Below, piece by piece: positions 42,444 to 50,066 of a DNA stretch of 64,000 bases. The notes under the pieces are model-generated. The model was not told where the DNA came from and ran no database searches. It saw only the letters and a list, made by a program, of their open reading frames with translations. The translations under genes and the position numbers were made by a program. This DNA comes from Planosporangium flavigriseum (GTDB lineage Bacteria; Actinomycetota; Actinomycetes; Mycobacteriales; Micromonosporaceae), in NCBI RefSeq assembly GCF_011947225.1, contig NZ_JAATVW010000005.1, positions 62,001 to 126,000 of the forward strand, written 5' to 3'. How positions within the stretch are numbered: position 1 is the first letter of the stretch; each line of letters begins with the position of its first letter.

Positions 42444-43208
42444 CTACTCGTTCTGCCGGGCCCGGCGCCGGCCCAGCAGGCCTTCGCCGAGGACGATGAC
42501 GAACCCCGCGACCAGCAGGCCGAATGCGACGGGGTCGCGGTGAGCGGCGGCGACCTGCGTGATCGCTGGCAGGAGACCGCGCCAGGCCGGGGCGGTGATC
42601 AGTAGGACGGCCGCCGTGATCATGAAAGTGCCGAGTAGCCGCATCGGTCTGGCGGTCGGCATTGCTCCGGATGTCGGTTCGAACGCCGTACTGTGCACAT
42701 CCCGGCGCGCCTGCTCCTGCAATCGATCCACGATGCCCAGGAGCTTGGCCTGGTCCTTTTCCAGTTGGGCGCGCACGCTCGCGGTCTCGTCGGCATTGTT
42801 GCGCGCGGGGTCGTCCAGCCAGCGCCAACGTGCGAGCGTATAGAGCGTCTGATCGAATACCTGCCGCCACTCTCTTGTTATTTGGCGGAACGCGTCGCTG
42901 CCGTGTACCTGCATCAGTGCGTCGAGCCTGGCCCGCTCCTGTGGTCCAGAGACATCTTCACCCCAGGGTTTGTCTTCCAGGATCACGTTGTCGATTTCAT
43001 CGCGGATACGCGAGAAGAAAGTCAGAACTTCGTCGTACGCGTCCACCCGTTCGCGGTAGGAAGCTAATCGCTGATCGTGTGCTTGCTGGGCGCGGCGCGT
43101 GACGGTCGCGTGGTGGGCCTGGACCGCCCCGCCGAGAAGGATCAGAACCGAGCCGGTCACGATGCCAGCGCCGCCGACAATCGCCAGCTCGAGCGCGCTC
43201 GCCTCCAC
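42444..43208 (-). CDS. Hypothetical membrane protein with coiled-coil middle
   Basis: 254 residues: one N-terminal TM helix (LELAIVGGAGIVTGSVLILLGGA), a charged helical region of about 140 residues (RVDAYDEVLTFFSRIRDEIDN, VRAQLEKDQAKLLGIVDRLQEQARRDV) and two C-terminal TM helices (FMITAAVLLITAPAWRGLL; PVAFGLLVAGFVIVLGEGLL). GTG 43208 has GAGGGG upstream. It is convergent with nothing and follows tRNA-Tyr in opposite orientation. No family recognised; possibly a membrane-associated sensor or scaffold. Confidence 0.65.
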   Translation of the reverse strand: MEASALELAIVGGAGIVTGSVLILLGGAVQAHHATVTRRAQQAHDQRLASYRERVDAYDEVLTFFSRIRDEIDNVILEDKPWGEDVSGPQERARLDALMQVHGSDAFRQITREWRQVFDQTLYTLARWRWLDDPARNNADETASVRAQLEKDQAKLLGIVDRLQEQARRDVHSTAFEPTSGAMPTARPMRLLGTFMITAAVLLITAPAWRGLLPAITQVAAAHRDPVAFGLLVAGFVIVLGEGLLGRRRARQNE

Positions 43209-43393
43209 GTCGCACCATCCCCTCGCCGAGGTTCGTGGCATGGATCTGTAGGCGGACTGCCCCCGCTGGGCCGGGGCGGAGGCCGGTGGTGGTTGCGGGA
43301 GCGACCTAATTTCTACCCGCAGCAGGTGGGGCAAACAGGGCGGACGGCGGAAGACGAGTTGCCGGGCGCAACGCACGGTGGAAAAGTCGCATT

Positions 43394-44050
43394 GTGCGCA
43401 AATACGTGATCATGGGCGTGCCGGGCAGCGGAAAGAGTACGCAGGCCGCGATGCTGGCTCGCGACCTGGACCTCGTCCGGATCACGGTGGGTGACATCTT
43501 CCGGTGGCACGTGCAGCAGCGCACCAAGATCGGTGCGCACGTGCGCCGGACCATGGCCGCGGGCAAGCTGGTCGACGACGACCTGGTCGAGTCGATCGTG
43601 CAGGAGCGGCTGCAGCTGCACGACTGGAACTACGGATTCATCATCGACGGCTTCCCGCGCAGTCGTGATCAGGCGGAGTTCTTCCTGGAGAGCTATGACA
43701 TCGATGCCGTCATCTACCTGGACCTACCCGACTCCGACGTCCGGCGCCGGGTGCTCGCGCGCCGGCTGTGCGCCCGCTGCGGCATGGACTACAACCTGAT
43801 CGCCGACCGGCCGACGGTGGAAGGTCGCTGTGACGTGTGTGGGGGTGACCTCGTGCCGCGCGCGGACGACACCGAAGAGGCGCTGGTCGTACGGCTTCGG
43901 GAGTACCACGACAAGACCGACCCGGTACTGGAGATATTTCGCCGAAAGGAGTGCGTCGTCGTCATCGACGCCCGGCCGGACGAGGTCACCGTCCAGCAGG
44001 AGATCCGGCGTCAGTTGGGGCTGCCGGAGTACGTGGCGAAGGACGACTAG
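43394..44050 (+). CDS. Adenylate-kinase-like nucleoside monophosphate kinase with zinc lid
   Basis: 218 residues. P-loop GVPGSGKST, NMP-binding TVGDIFRWHVQQRT, DGFPRSRDQAEFF, and a LID with four Cys (CARCGMDYN ... RCDVCGG), as in zinc-containing adenylate kinases, followed by LREYHDKTDPVLEIF. The canonical adk of actinomycetes lies beside secY in the ribosomal cluster, so this is probably a paralogue; the accepted nucleotide is uncertain. GTG 43394 has only a weak site. Its end overlaps the convergent hypothetical gene by four bases. Confidence 0.9.
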   Translation: MRKYVIMGVPGSGKSTQAAMLARDLDLVRITVGDIFRWHVQQRTKIGAHVRRTMAAGKLVDDDLVESIVQERLQLHDWNYGFIIDGFPRSRDQAEFFLESYDIDAVIYLDLPDSDVRRRVLARRLCARCGMDYNLIADRPTVEGRCDVCGGDLVPRADDTEEALVVRLREYHDKTDPVLEIFRRKECVVVIDARPDEVTVQQEIRRQLGLPEYVAKDD

Positions 44051-44403
44051 AGGTAGTCGTACGCGATCGCGAGCGCGCACACGGCCGTCAGCCGCAGGTG
44101 GAACCAGGTGGCCCGCGACCAGTCCAGGTCTGCCGCGTCCGGCGGTTGCCAGCCCATCCGAGCGGCGGCGGCGAGGACGGCGGACCCGTAGCTGGCGAGC
44201 GGGACCGCCGTGACGGGCAGGCCCCTCGAAGCGAGACTCTCGCGTACCGCTGCGGCGTGCTGATCGACGGCGGCCATCAGGCTGGGGATCTGCGCCGCCG
44301 CGGCGAGCCCGTCGGCGCCGGTCCGGAGCATGATCGTCTTCAGGGTGGCGCCAGGTTCGGTGGCCGCTGTGAGCAGGGCCGCTGCCGGAAGTTCGCTCGT
44401 CAT
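44047..44403 (-). CDS. Small hypothetical protein, 118 residues
   Basis: A soluble Ala-rich helical protein: TIMLRTGADGLAAAAQIPSLMAAVDQHAAAVRESLASRGLPVTAVPLASYG, then MGWQPPDAADLDWSRATWFHLRLTAVCALAIAYDYL. The VDQHAAAVRE segment recalls the DUF6401 family found near actinomycete natural-product genes, but that is a tentative resemblance. The ATG at 44403 follows TTGAGGTG. It overlaps the convergent kinase gene by four bases. Confidence 0.65.
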   Translation of the reverse strand: MTSELPAAALLTAATEPGATLKTIMLRTGADGLAAAAQIPSLMAAVDQHAAAVRESLASRGLPVTAVPLASYGSAVLAAAARMGWQPPDAADLDWSRATWFHLRLTAVCALAIAYDYL

Positions 44404-44532
44404 CACCTCAATGTAGGGACGCCGCCCCAGGTACGTGGGTAGGAAAACCAACCGGCACCCCTATCGCACTCCCGCCCCGGTGTCGCTTCCGTCGATCGGG
44501 TGATCCGTCAAAAATAGGCGCTAGCGAGGTGT

Positions 44533-44551
44533 TCGAACGTATGTTCTAATC
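44533..44551 (+). promoter_or_regulatory. LexA (SOS) box overlapping a leaderless promoter
   Basis: TCGAAC-GTAT-GTTCTA (44533-44548) matches the actinobacterial LexA consensus TCGAAC-N4-GTTCGA at all but one base. It overlaps a -10 hexamer TCTAAT (44545-44550). The A of the ATG at 44557 is seven bases after that hexamer, so the mRNA is probably leaderless and LexA binding would block it. The -35 is weak. Confidence 0.7.
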
Positions 44552-44556
44552 TCCGC

Positions 44557-44778
44557 ATGGAGCGACGGAAGCACTGGTGGAACGGCCGGTTCGCCAATCC
44601 GGCCCGTCGGGATGTCTTTTTGTGGGACGACAACGGCTGTTGGCGCGTCGAGGCGAGCCGGGGCAGTCTGGCGAGGCATTGTCGCGCATTTGTGTTCGAC
44701 AACGAGATGGCGGCGCTCACAATGGTCGATGTCCTGACGGGGAGTCAGGGTGATGGCTGGCGCGAGGTGTCAATCTGA
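44557..44778 (+). CDS. Unknown 73-residue protein, probably SOS-regulated
   Basis: A small, basic, Trp-rich protein: MERRKHWWNGRFANPARRDVFLW, then DDNGCWRVEASRGSLARHC, FVFDNEMAALTMVDVL and GDGWREVSI. There is no signal peptide, TM or known motif. There is no Shine-Dalgarno; the start codon coincides with the predicted transcript start of a LexA-boxed promoter. The product could be a damage-induced regulator or inhibitor by analogy with other small SOS proteins, which is inference. Base composition is a little lower in GC than its neighbours. Confidence 0.65.
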   Translation: MERRKHWWNGRFANPARRDVFLWDDNGCWRVEASRGSLARHCRAFVFDNEMAALTMVDVLTGSQGDGWREVSI

Positions 44779-44920
44779 TCTTGGCTGATCCGCGCGGTGG
44801 CGTTGGGTGGTCGGCTAACGCTGCCGCGTGTGCCGAAAGAGGTCATCTGGTGGGCTGGCGTCACTGATCGTGGCCGGCCGATTCTGTTGCTCAACGGTCG
44901 GCGTTGCCGTTCGTCTGGTT

Positions 44921-44944
44921 AGAAATGGCCGAAAGGACGAAACG
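44921..44944. repeat. Three tandem 8-nt repeats (nnGAAAnG) upstream of the peptide gene
   Basis: AGAAATGG, CCGAAAGG and ACGAAACG follow each other with an exact 8-base period, about 120 bases upstream of the secreted peptide gene. They may form a multimeric regulator site or an RNA element. The remainder of 44779-45062 holds no other gene I can see. Confidence 0.5.
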
Positions 44945-45062
44945 TGTCGCCGCTCGGTGGCCTCTATAGGGATTAGCTTTTCCCTGTCCTGGGAGCTGTG
45001 GCAGCATCTTGTTTACCCCTACCGCCGATGGACTCCGCATGTGAGGACAGGAGCACGATCAG

Positions 45063-45185
45063 ATGCGCAAGAAAACTCTTGGTCGGTGGGTGTCCCGGTT
45101 GGTCAGCGTCGGCCTTGCGTTGGCGGTAGCTGCCGCCGCAGCGGCGCCCACGGTCTTCCAAGCAGCCGATACCAACTGGTGGTGA
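45063..45185 (+). CDS. 40-residue secreted micro-peptide
   Basis: The ATG at 45063 is preceded by AGGAG at nine bases. The product begins MRKKTLGRWVSRLVSVG, continues with a hydrophobic Ala/Val/Leu core, has a signal-peptidase-like AAAAAAP/VFQAA region and ends QAADTNWW. Positively charged N-region, h-region and c-region make a typical Sec signal, leaving a mature peptide of perhaps 5-12 residues. It lies 42 bases ahead of the GGDEF/EAL gene, probably in one transcript. The mature end DTNWW suggests an exported signalling peptide or a pheromone-like cue, which is inference. I know no named family. Confidence 0.65.
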   Translation: MRKKTLGRWVSRLVSVGLALAVAAAAAAPTVFQAADTNWW

Positions 45186-45227
45186 CAGGGCCCTGGTCGG
45201 GCCTGACGTGAAGCCAAGGGAGTAGTG

Positions 45228-47756
45228 GTGCCCAGGCCCCGCGTTCCGCTTCGCCGTTCGCCGCACCTCGCCTGGTACGTCACTGCAGCACTCCTGTTAC
45301 TGGCATCCGTCATCGCGATGCCGATGGGCGTCGCTGGATGGCATCCAGAAGACAGATGGCCCGTGGCGATCGTCTTCTTCGGGCTCTTCCTGGCCGCCGA
45401 AGCGATCGTGCTGGAGTTCGACTTTCGGCGTCAGGCGATCAGCGTCTCGCTCGCCGAGTTCCCGCTCGTTCTGGGGCTCGCCTACCTGGATCCGCTGACC
45501 GTCGTCCTGGTGCGGTTCCTGGGCGCTCTCCTCGTTCACTACTTCTACTGGCGAACGCACACCGTCAAGCTGTGTTTCAACCTGGCGGCCAAGCTGGCGA
45601 GCACCTCGGTCGCAGCCGCGGTCGTGTTCGTCAACAGTCCCATGGACCCTGATCAACCCCAAAGCTGGGCGATTCTGTTCGCCGCGGCGACGGCGAACCT
45701 TCTGGTGAGCCTGGCCGCGGTCATGGGGGTGATCAGCGTCGTTCAGGGTGGCACTTCAGCTCGGGAGCTGGCTCGTACGGCCACTCCGGGCCTGGTTGTC
45801 CCGACGATCAGCGTCACCGTCAGCTTGATCATTCTGTTGGTGCTCCAGCGGAGCATGTGGTCGCTGGTGTTGCTCGCCGTGATGACGATCGTGCTCGTCC
45901 GGGTGTACCGGGCGTACGCGAGGTTCGTGCGGCAGCACCGCAGCGTCACCGAGCTTTACGACCTGACCCGGGCCGTGGAAGAGGCGGGGCGCGACGGCAC
46001 CGTCGTCGACGTGCTGCTGACGCGCACCCGCGAACTTCTGCGCGCCGAGTACGCCACCCTCTGGTTGACGGCGTCCGGGCGGCATCGCGAGGTGCTCCTC
46101 TCCGCCCGGATCGACTATCGCGGCCTGCTCGACTCCGCTGGAACCCCGGACAATTTCCGACAGCTCGCTGTCCGTCAGAACGAGACCCTCGTGGTGGCGC
46201 CCCGATTAGGGAGCGAGCAGTTGCTCCGCCAACTGCGCGCGGGTGGCGGCAAGGACGCGATCGTTGTTCCGCTGCGCTCCGGTGAGGCGGTGATCGGGAC
46301 CCTGGAAGTGTCGGGCCGCCTGGGGGACCAGGCCTCCTTCGGCCCCGATGACGTCCGGCTGCTGGAGACGGTCGCCGTGCACGCCGGCGTCGCGGTGGAG
46401 AACTCCCGGCTGGTCGACCGGCTCCGCTTCGACGCGCAGCACGACGCGCTCACCGGCCTGCCCAATCGGCGCCGGATGCTCAACGCCATCGACGAGGGCA
46501 TCAAGGTCCAGGCCCCCGACGACGTAGTCGCGGTCCTGCTGTTCGATGTCGCGAGGCTGCGACATGTCAACAACTCACTTGGCCATGGCGCCGGCGACGA
46601 GTTGCTCGTCGAATTCGGGCGGCGGCTGCGTGACCTTGCGCCGCCCGCCGCCCTCGTCGGTCGGATCGGGGGTAACGAGTTCGCGCTGACCGTTCGCGCC
46701 ACCAATGCCGAAGCGGCCGTCGTGCTCGCTGTCAAGATCCATGAGCCGCTGCGCGGCCCGATGGCCTTCGGCGCCCTCGCGATCGATGTTGACTGTGTGG
46801 TCGGCGTGGCGGTACACCCCGATCACGGCGCCGACTCCGCGACTTTGCTGCAGCATGCCGACGTGGCCACCCGCGCCGCCAAAGCCCGGCACTCCACGGT
46901 CCAGCTGTTCTCCGCCGGGCTGGAGTCCCGCTCGGTTCGCCAGGCCGGCCTCGCGGGAGACCTGCGGCGTGCCCTTGAAGCGGGTGAGCTGCGGGTGTAC
47001 TTCCAGCCCAAGGTCGGCCTGCGCGACCGCCGTCTGGTCGGGGTCGAGTGCCTGGCGCGGTGGGAGCATCCGGTGCACGGCATGGTGGCGCCCGAGGACT
47101 TCGTCGAGGTTGCCGCGAACATCGGCCAGCTCGGCCGCTTGACCGAGGTGGTGCTGCGCGAGGGGATGCGTCGGGCGCGCGAGTGGGCGGATGTCGGCCG
47201 CGAGTTGCGGATCGCGGTCAACATTTCGTCGTGCACGCTCATTGATCCCGCGTTCGTCGCCCAGGTGGCCGGGCTGCTGCGGGAATACGCGGTGGATCCC
47301 TCCTGGCTGACCCTCGAAATCACCGAGGGCGGCCTGGCTGGTGACCCGGACCGCCCGCTCGCGGCCCTCCACACACTGCGTGACCTTGGCATACGGCTGT
47401 CCCTCGACGACTTCGGCACCGGGCACTCGTCGCTGGGTTATCTGCGGCAGCTGCCGGTGCAGGAGGTCAAGATCGACCTTCCGTTCGTGCAGGGGATGGC
47501 GACCGACCCTGGAGACCTCGCCATCGTGCGGACCGTGGTCGACATGGCGCGACACTTCGGGCTCAGCGTCGTGGCCGAAGGTGTGGAGAGCGAGCTCACG
47601 CTGGGGCTGCTCGAGGAGATCGGCTGCGACATCGGGCAGGGATTCCTGTTCAGCCGGCCGCTGACCTACGAGCGGCTGTGCGCCTGGTACGCGGCGCAGA
47701 CGCAGGCCGAGCCGACGCCCGCCGGCGAAATCCGCTGGTTGCGTGCCGTTCCATGA
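45228..47756 (+). CDS. Membrane GAF-GGDEF-EAL c-di-GMP protein, probably a phosphodiesterase
   Basis: 842 residues. The N-terminal 230 residues hold about seven to eight TM helices of MASE type. A GAF-like sensor (about 240-395) follows. The GGDEF domain (about 400-560) has HDALTGLPNRRRML and a degenerate signature GGNEF (481-485). The EAL domain (about 575-815) has ECLARW (607-612), NISSCTL, LEITE, LSLDDFGTGHSSLGYL, VKID and VAEGVES, so the metal and catalytic residues appear intact. It therefore probably hydrolyses c-di-GMP while the GGDEF half regulates. GTG 45228 has AAGGGAG five bases upstream; the preceding GTG 45225 is also possible. The secreted peptide gene precedes it. Confidence 0.92.
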   Translation: MPRPRVPLRRSPHLAWYVTAALLLLASVIAMPMGVAGWHPEDRWPVAIVFFGLFLAAEAIVLEFDFRRQAISVSLAEFPLVLGLAYLDPLTVVLVRFLGALLVHYFYWRTHTVKLCFNLAAKLASTSVAAAVVFVNSPMDPDQPQSWAILFAAATANLLVSLAAVMGVISVVQGGTSARELARTATPGLVVPTISVTVSLIILLVLQRSMWSLVLLAVMTIVLVRVYRAYARFVRQHRSVTELYDLTRAVEEAGRDGTVVDVLLTRTRELLRAEYATLWLTASGRHREVLLSARIDYRGLLDSAGTPDNFRQLAVRQNETLVVAPRLGSEQLLRQLRAGGGKDAIVVPLRSGEAVIGTLEVSGRLGDQASFGPDDVRLLETVAVHAGVAVENSRLVDRLRFDAQHDALTGLPNRRRMLNAIDEGIKVQAPDDVVAVLLFDVARLRHVNNSLGHGAGDELLVEFGRRLRDLAPPAALVGRIGGNEFALTVRATNAEAAVVLAVKIHEPLRGPMAFGALAIDVDCVVGVAVHPDHGADSATLLQHADVATRAAKARHSTVQLFSAGLESRSVRQAGLAGDLRRALEAGELRVYFQPKVGLRDRRLVGVECLARWEHPVHGMVAPEDFVEVAANIGQLGRLTEVVLREGMRRAREWADVGRELRIAVNISSCTLIDPAFVAQVAGLLREYAVDPSWLTLEITEGGLAGDPDRPLAALHTLRDLGIRLSLDDFGTGHSSLGYLRQLPVQEVKIDLPFVQGMATDPGDLAIVRTVVDMARHFGLSVVAEGVESELTLGLLEEIGCDIGQGFLFSRPLTYERLCAWYAAQTQAEPTPAGEIRWLRAVP

Positions 47757-47785
47757 CACGCGGCGCGCCGATGTGGGTACTCGAT

Positions 47786-47814
47786 TTCGTCGCTGTGCGA
47801 CTGCCGTGTACTCT
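47786..47814 (+). promoter_or_regulatory. Candidate promoter for the tRNA-Thr/tRNA-Met/rpmG unit
   Basis: -35-like TTCGTC (47786-47791), a 17-bp spacer, and -10 TACTCT (47809-47814), 45 bases before tRNA-Thr. The -35 is weak. Confidence 0.5.
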
Positions 47815-47859
47815 TTACCCGGTGCGCGCGCGGCGAGCGTGCGCCACGGGTGTAAGCCC

Positions 47860-47935
47860 GCCCCCTTAGCTCAGTCGGCAGAGCGTCTCCATGGTAAGGA
47901 GAAGGTCTACGGTTCGATTCCGTAAGGGGGCTCCA
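47860..47935 (+). tRNA. tRNA-Thr (anticodon GGT)
   Basis: A 73-base body plus encoded CCA. The acceptor GCCCCCT pairs with AGGGGGC. The anticodon loop ATGGTAA is flanked by TCTCC/GGAGA. The T arm contains GGTTCGATTCC. Confidence 0.97.
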
Positions 47936-47964
47936 CGGGTTCAGCCATAGGCGGGGCCCGACGC

Positions 47965-48037
47965 GGCGGTGTAGCTCAGATGGCAGAGCAAGCGGCTCAT
48001 AATCGCTGTGTCGCCGGTTCAAGTCCGGCCACCGCTA
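47965..48037 (+). tRNA. tRNA-Met (anticodon CAT)
   Basis: 73 bases. The acceptor GGCGGTG pairs with CACCGCT (one wobble). The anticodon loop CTCATAA lies in the GCGG/TCGC stem region, and the T arm contains GGTTCAAGTCC. CCA is not encoded. The closed acceptor stem with a G-T first pair and its place beside rpmG fit an elongator tRNA-Met. Confidence 0.93.
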
Positions 48038-48139
48038 CGGTGAACCCCAGGTCCGCAGAGCACCCGCTTTGCAGACCTGTCCCGGCGCGCTACTCTCGTA
48101 CGCCGGTAGTTGACCCATTTTCGAGGAAGGCACTCCGCC

Positions 48140-48307
48140 GTGGCTAAGGCGACCGACGTACGTCCGAAGATCACTATGGCGTGTGTGGAGTGCAAGGAGC
48201 GCAACTACATCACGCGTAAGAACCGCCGCAACGACCCGGACCGCATTGAGCTGAAGAAGTTCTGCCCCCGCTGCGGCAAGCACACGGCGCACCGCGAGAC
48301 GCGCTGA
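48140..48307 (+). CDS. rpmG: 50S ribosomal protein L33
   Basis: 55 residues: [52 protein letters not shown]. It keeps both zinc CxxC pairs (CVEC, CPRC), so it is the C+ form. GTG 48140 has GGAAGG upstream. It stands between tRNA-Met and the had-like genes, as in mycobacterial rpmG2-hadABC. Confidence 0.96.
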   Translation: MAKATDVRPKITMACVECKERNYITRKNRRNDPDRIELKKFCPRCGKHTAHRETR

Positions 48308-48315
48308 CCTGATCC

Positions 48316-48366
48316 GCATACGCAGCAGTGGCGGCCCCGATTCGGGGCCGCCACTGCTGCGTATGC
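48316..48366 (+). terminator. Perfect 24-bp stem terminator after rpmG
   Basis: The arms 48316-48339 and 48343-48366 are perfect complements (GCATACGCAGCAGTGGCGGC and on) with a 3-base loop ATT, nine bases after the rpmG stop. Confidence 0.9.
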
Positions 48367-48412
48367 GGGCCGTCCCGCCGCGATCGCCGGGGTGAACAGG
48401 TAGGTTCTGCCC

Positions 48413-48859
48413 ATGTCCTTGGACCCTTCCTTCGTCGGCCGTACCTATCCGCCGACGCCGAGCTACGAGGTTGGCCGCGAGAAGATCCGCGAGTTCGCCG
48501 CCGCTGTCGGAGCCGTCCATCCGGCGCACACCGACCCGGATGCGGCCCGTGCGCTCGGCCATCCGGACGTCGTCGCGCCGCCGACCTTCCCGATCGTGCT
48601 CACGATGGAGGCGGGCGCCCAGATCATCGACGATCCGGCGCTGGGCATCGACTACAGCCGCGTGGTCCACGGTGACCAGCGCTTCAGCTACACCCGACCC
48701 GTGTACGCGGGGGACCGCCTCACCTGTGTGTGCTCGGTCGAGGACATCAGTTCGCGGGGCGGCCACGACTTCGTCACCACTCGCACGGAGGTGGCGACCG
48801 TGGACGGCGAGGCCGTCGTGACGGTCTGGTCGAAGCTGGTCGTACGGGGGGAGGGCTGA
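48413..48859 (+). CDS. HadA-like MaoC N-terminal dehydratase subunit
   Basis: 148 residues with the FAS1/MaoC-like hot-dog fold: FVGRTYPPTPSYEVGREKIREFAAAVGAVHPAHTD, VAPPTFPIVLTMEAGAQIIDD, VVHGDQRFSYTRPVYAGD. It lacks the catalytic Asp-His of hydratase 2 and would pair with the next gene as the structural half of a heterodimeric (3R)-hydroxyacyl-ACP dehydratase. In mycobacteria HadAB acts in FAS-II; the substrate in this organism is inferred. The next gene starts one base after its stop. Confidence 0.88.
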   Translation: MSLDPSFVGRTYPPTPSYEVGREKIREFAAAVGAVHPAHTDPDAARALGHPDVVAPPTFPIVLTMEAGAQIIDDPALGIDYSRVVHGDQRFSYTRPVYAGDRLTCVCSVEDISSRGGHDFVTTRTEVATVDGEAVVTVWSKLVVRGEG

Positions 48860-48860
48860 C

Positions 48861-49262
48861 ATGGAGATCGGCGAGCGGCTGGCGCCGCACACGTTCCGGG
48901 TGACCCGGGCCGACCTGGTCCGGTACGCGGGAGCGTCCGGTGACTTCAACCCGATCCACTGGAGCGACCGGGTCGCCACAAAGGTGGGCCTGCCCGGGGT
49001 GATCGCGCACGGGATGTACACGATGGCCCTGGCCGCGCAGGCGGTGCTCGACTGGGCCGGCGATCCGGCGGCCGTCGTCGAGTACGGGGTGCGTTTCACC
49101 AAGCCGGTCGTCGTTCCCGATGACGACGAGGGCACGGAGGTGACCGTGAGCGCCGTGGTCAAGGGGTTCACCGACTCCGGTCACGCCCAGTTGGACATCA
49201 CGGCGATGTGCGGCGGCGACAAGGTACTGGGCCAGGCCAGGGCGGTCGTCCGGGTCGGTTGA
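48861..49262 (+). CDS. HadB-like (MaoC) dehydratase catalytic subunit
   Basis: 133 residues. The hydratase-2 motif GDFNPIHWSD supplies the catalytic Asp and His. VIAHGMYTMALAAQAVLDW is the hot-dog helix, and VRFTKPVVVPDD the following strand. It forms the active half of the dehydratase with the gene before it, from which it is separated by one base. No HadC-like third subunit follows; tRNA-Trp comes next. Confidence 0.9.
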   Translation: MEIGERLAPHTFRVTRADLVRYAGASGDFNPIHWSDRVATKVGLPGVIAHGMYTMALAAQAVLDWAGDPAAVVEYGVRFTKPVVVPDDDEGTEVTVSAVVKGFTDSGHAQLDITAMCGGDKVLGQARAVVRVG

Positions 49263-49271
49263 CCGGGGCGG

Positions 49272-49327
49272 TTGGGAAAGCGGGGCAGTTACCCGTACAC
49301 TGGTCGCCCGTAGGGGTGTGTACCCCT
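49272..49327 (+). promoter_or_regulatory. Promoter and leader hairpin for tRNA-Trp/secE
   Basis: -35 TTGGGA (49272-49277), an 18-bp spacer, and -10 TACACT (49296-49301). Soon after the expected start, AGGGGT (49312-49317) can pair with ACCCCT (49322-49327) over a GTGT loop. The same AGGGGTGTG string recurs as the tRNA-Trp 5' end. Confidence 0.6.
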
Positions 49328-49366
49328 GTCTCGGCGCGCCCGGGTCAGGAGTTCAGAACCCTGCAA

Positions 49367-49439
49367 AGGGGTGTGGCGCAATTGGCAGCGCAGCGGTCTC
49401 CAAAACCGCAGGTTGCAGGTTCGAGTCCTGTCGCCCCTG
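49367..49439 (+). tRNA. tRNA-Trp (anticodon CCA)
   Basis: 73 bases. The acceptor AGGGGTG pairs with CGCCCCT (one wobble). The anticodon loop CTCCAAA sits in GCGGT/ACCGC. The T arm contains GGTTCGAGTCC. CCA is not encoded. Its place directly ahead of secE is conserved in actinobacteria. Confidence 0.97.
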
Positions 49440-49610
49440 CGCCGAAGGGCCTGGCAGCCGGATCAGACCGACTCGGGCGTTCGGTGGTTGGCATTGCCAT
49501 CCGGTGATGTCGCGACCGTGGCGCCCAGTCGTCGGAACAGACTCCCGGCCAGTGCCGGGCTGGACCGTATACATGGGAAGACCATCGGGACATCACGGAA
49601 GAGGGCGGAA

Positions 49611-50000
49611 GTGGCCGAGAGCAAGCGCCGCGGCGAAGACGCCGTGGACGAGCGCCTCGACGAGGGGCTTGACGGAGACGCCCCCCGCGACGACGCCCTC
49701 GATGAGCGACTCGACAAGACTGCGTCCAAGCCCGAGCGGGCGAGCGGGGTCGACAAGTCGACCCGGACGCCGGCCAAGACCAAGGCCGGGGAGCGGCCCG
49801 GGGTTTTTGCTCGGTTCCGCAATTTTCTCCGTGAGATCATCAGCGAGCTGGGTAAGGTCATCTGGCCGACCCGCAAGGAGCTGCTGACCTACACCACGGT
49901 CGTGGTGGTGTTCGTTGCGATCATGATGACGATTGTCGGAGTGCTCGATTTTGGCTTCGCGAAGGCCGTCATCTATGTGTTCGGCAGCAAGGGCAAGTAA
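49611..50000 (+). CDS. secE: Protein translocase subunit SecE
   Basis: 129 residues. The first 70 are a charged, disordered actinobacterial extension. The conserved segment FRNFLREIISELGKVIWPTRKELLTYTTVVVVFVAIMMTIVGVLDFGFAK carries the amphipathic helix and single TM helix that clamp SecY. GTG 49611 has GAAGAGGGCGGAA upstream. It is followed by nusG within 70 bases. Confidence 0.95.
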   Translation: MAESKRRGEDAVDERLDEGLDGDAPRDDALDERLDKTASKPERASGVDKSTRTPAKTKAGERPGVFARFRNFLREIISELGKVIWPTRKELLTYTTVVVVFVAIMMTIVGVLDFGFAKAVIYVFGSKGK

Positions 50001-50066
50001 GAGTCGGTCCGGCAATTGGCCGATACCCGTGCGGCGGGAGCCGCAGAAGCAATGGAAGTGAGCAAC

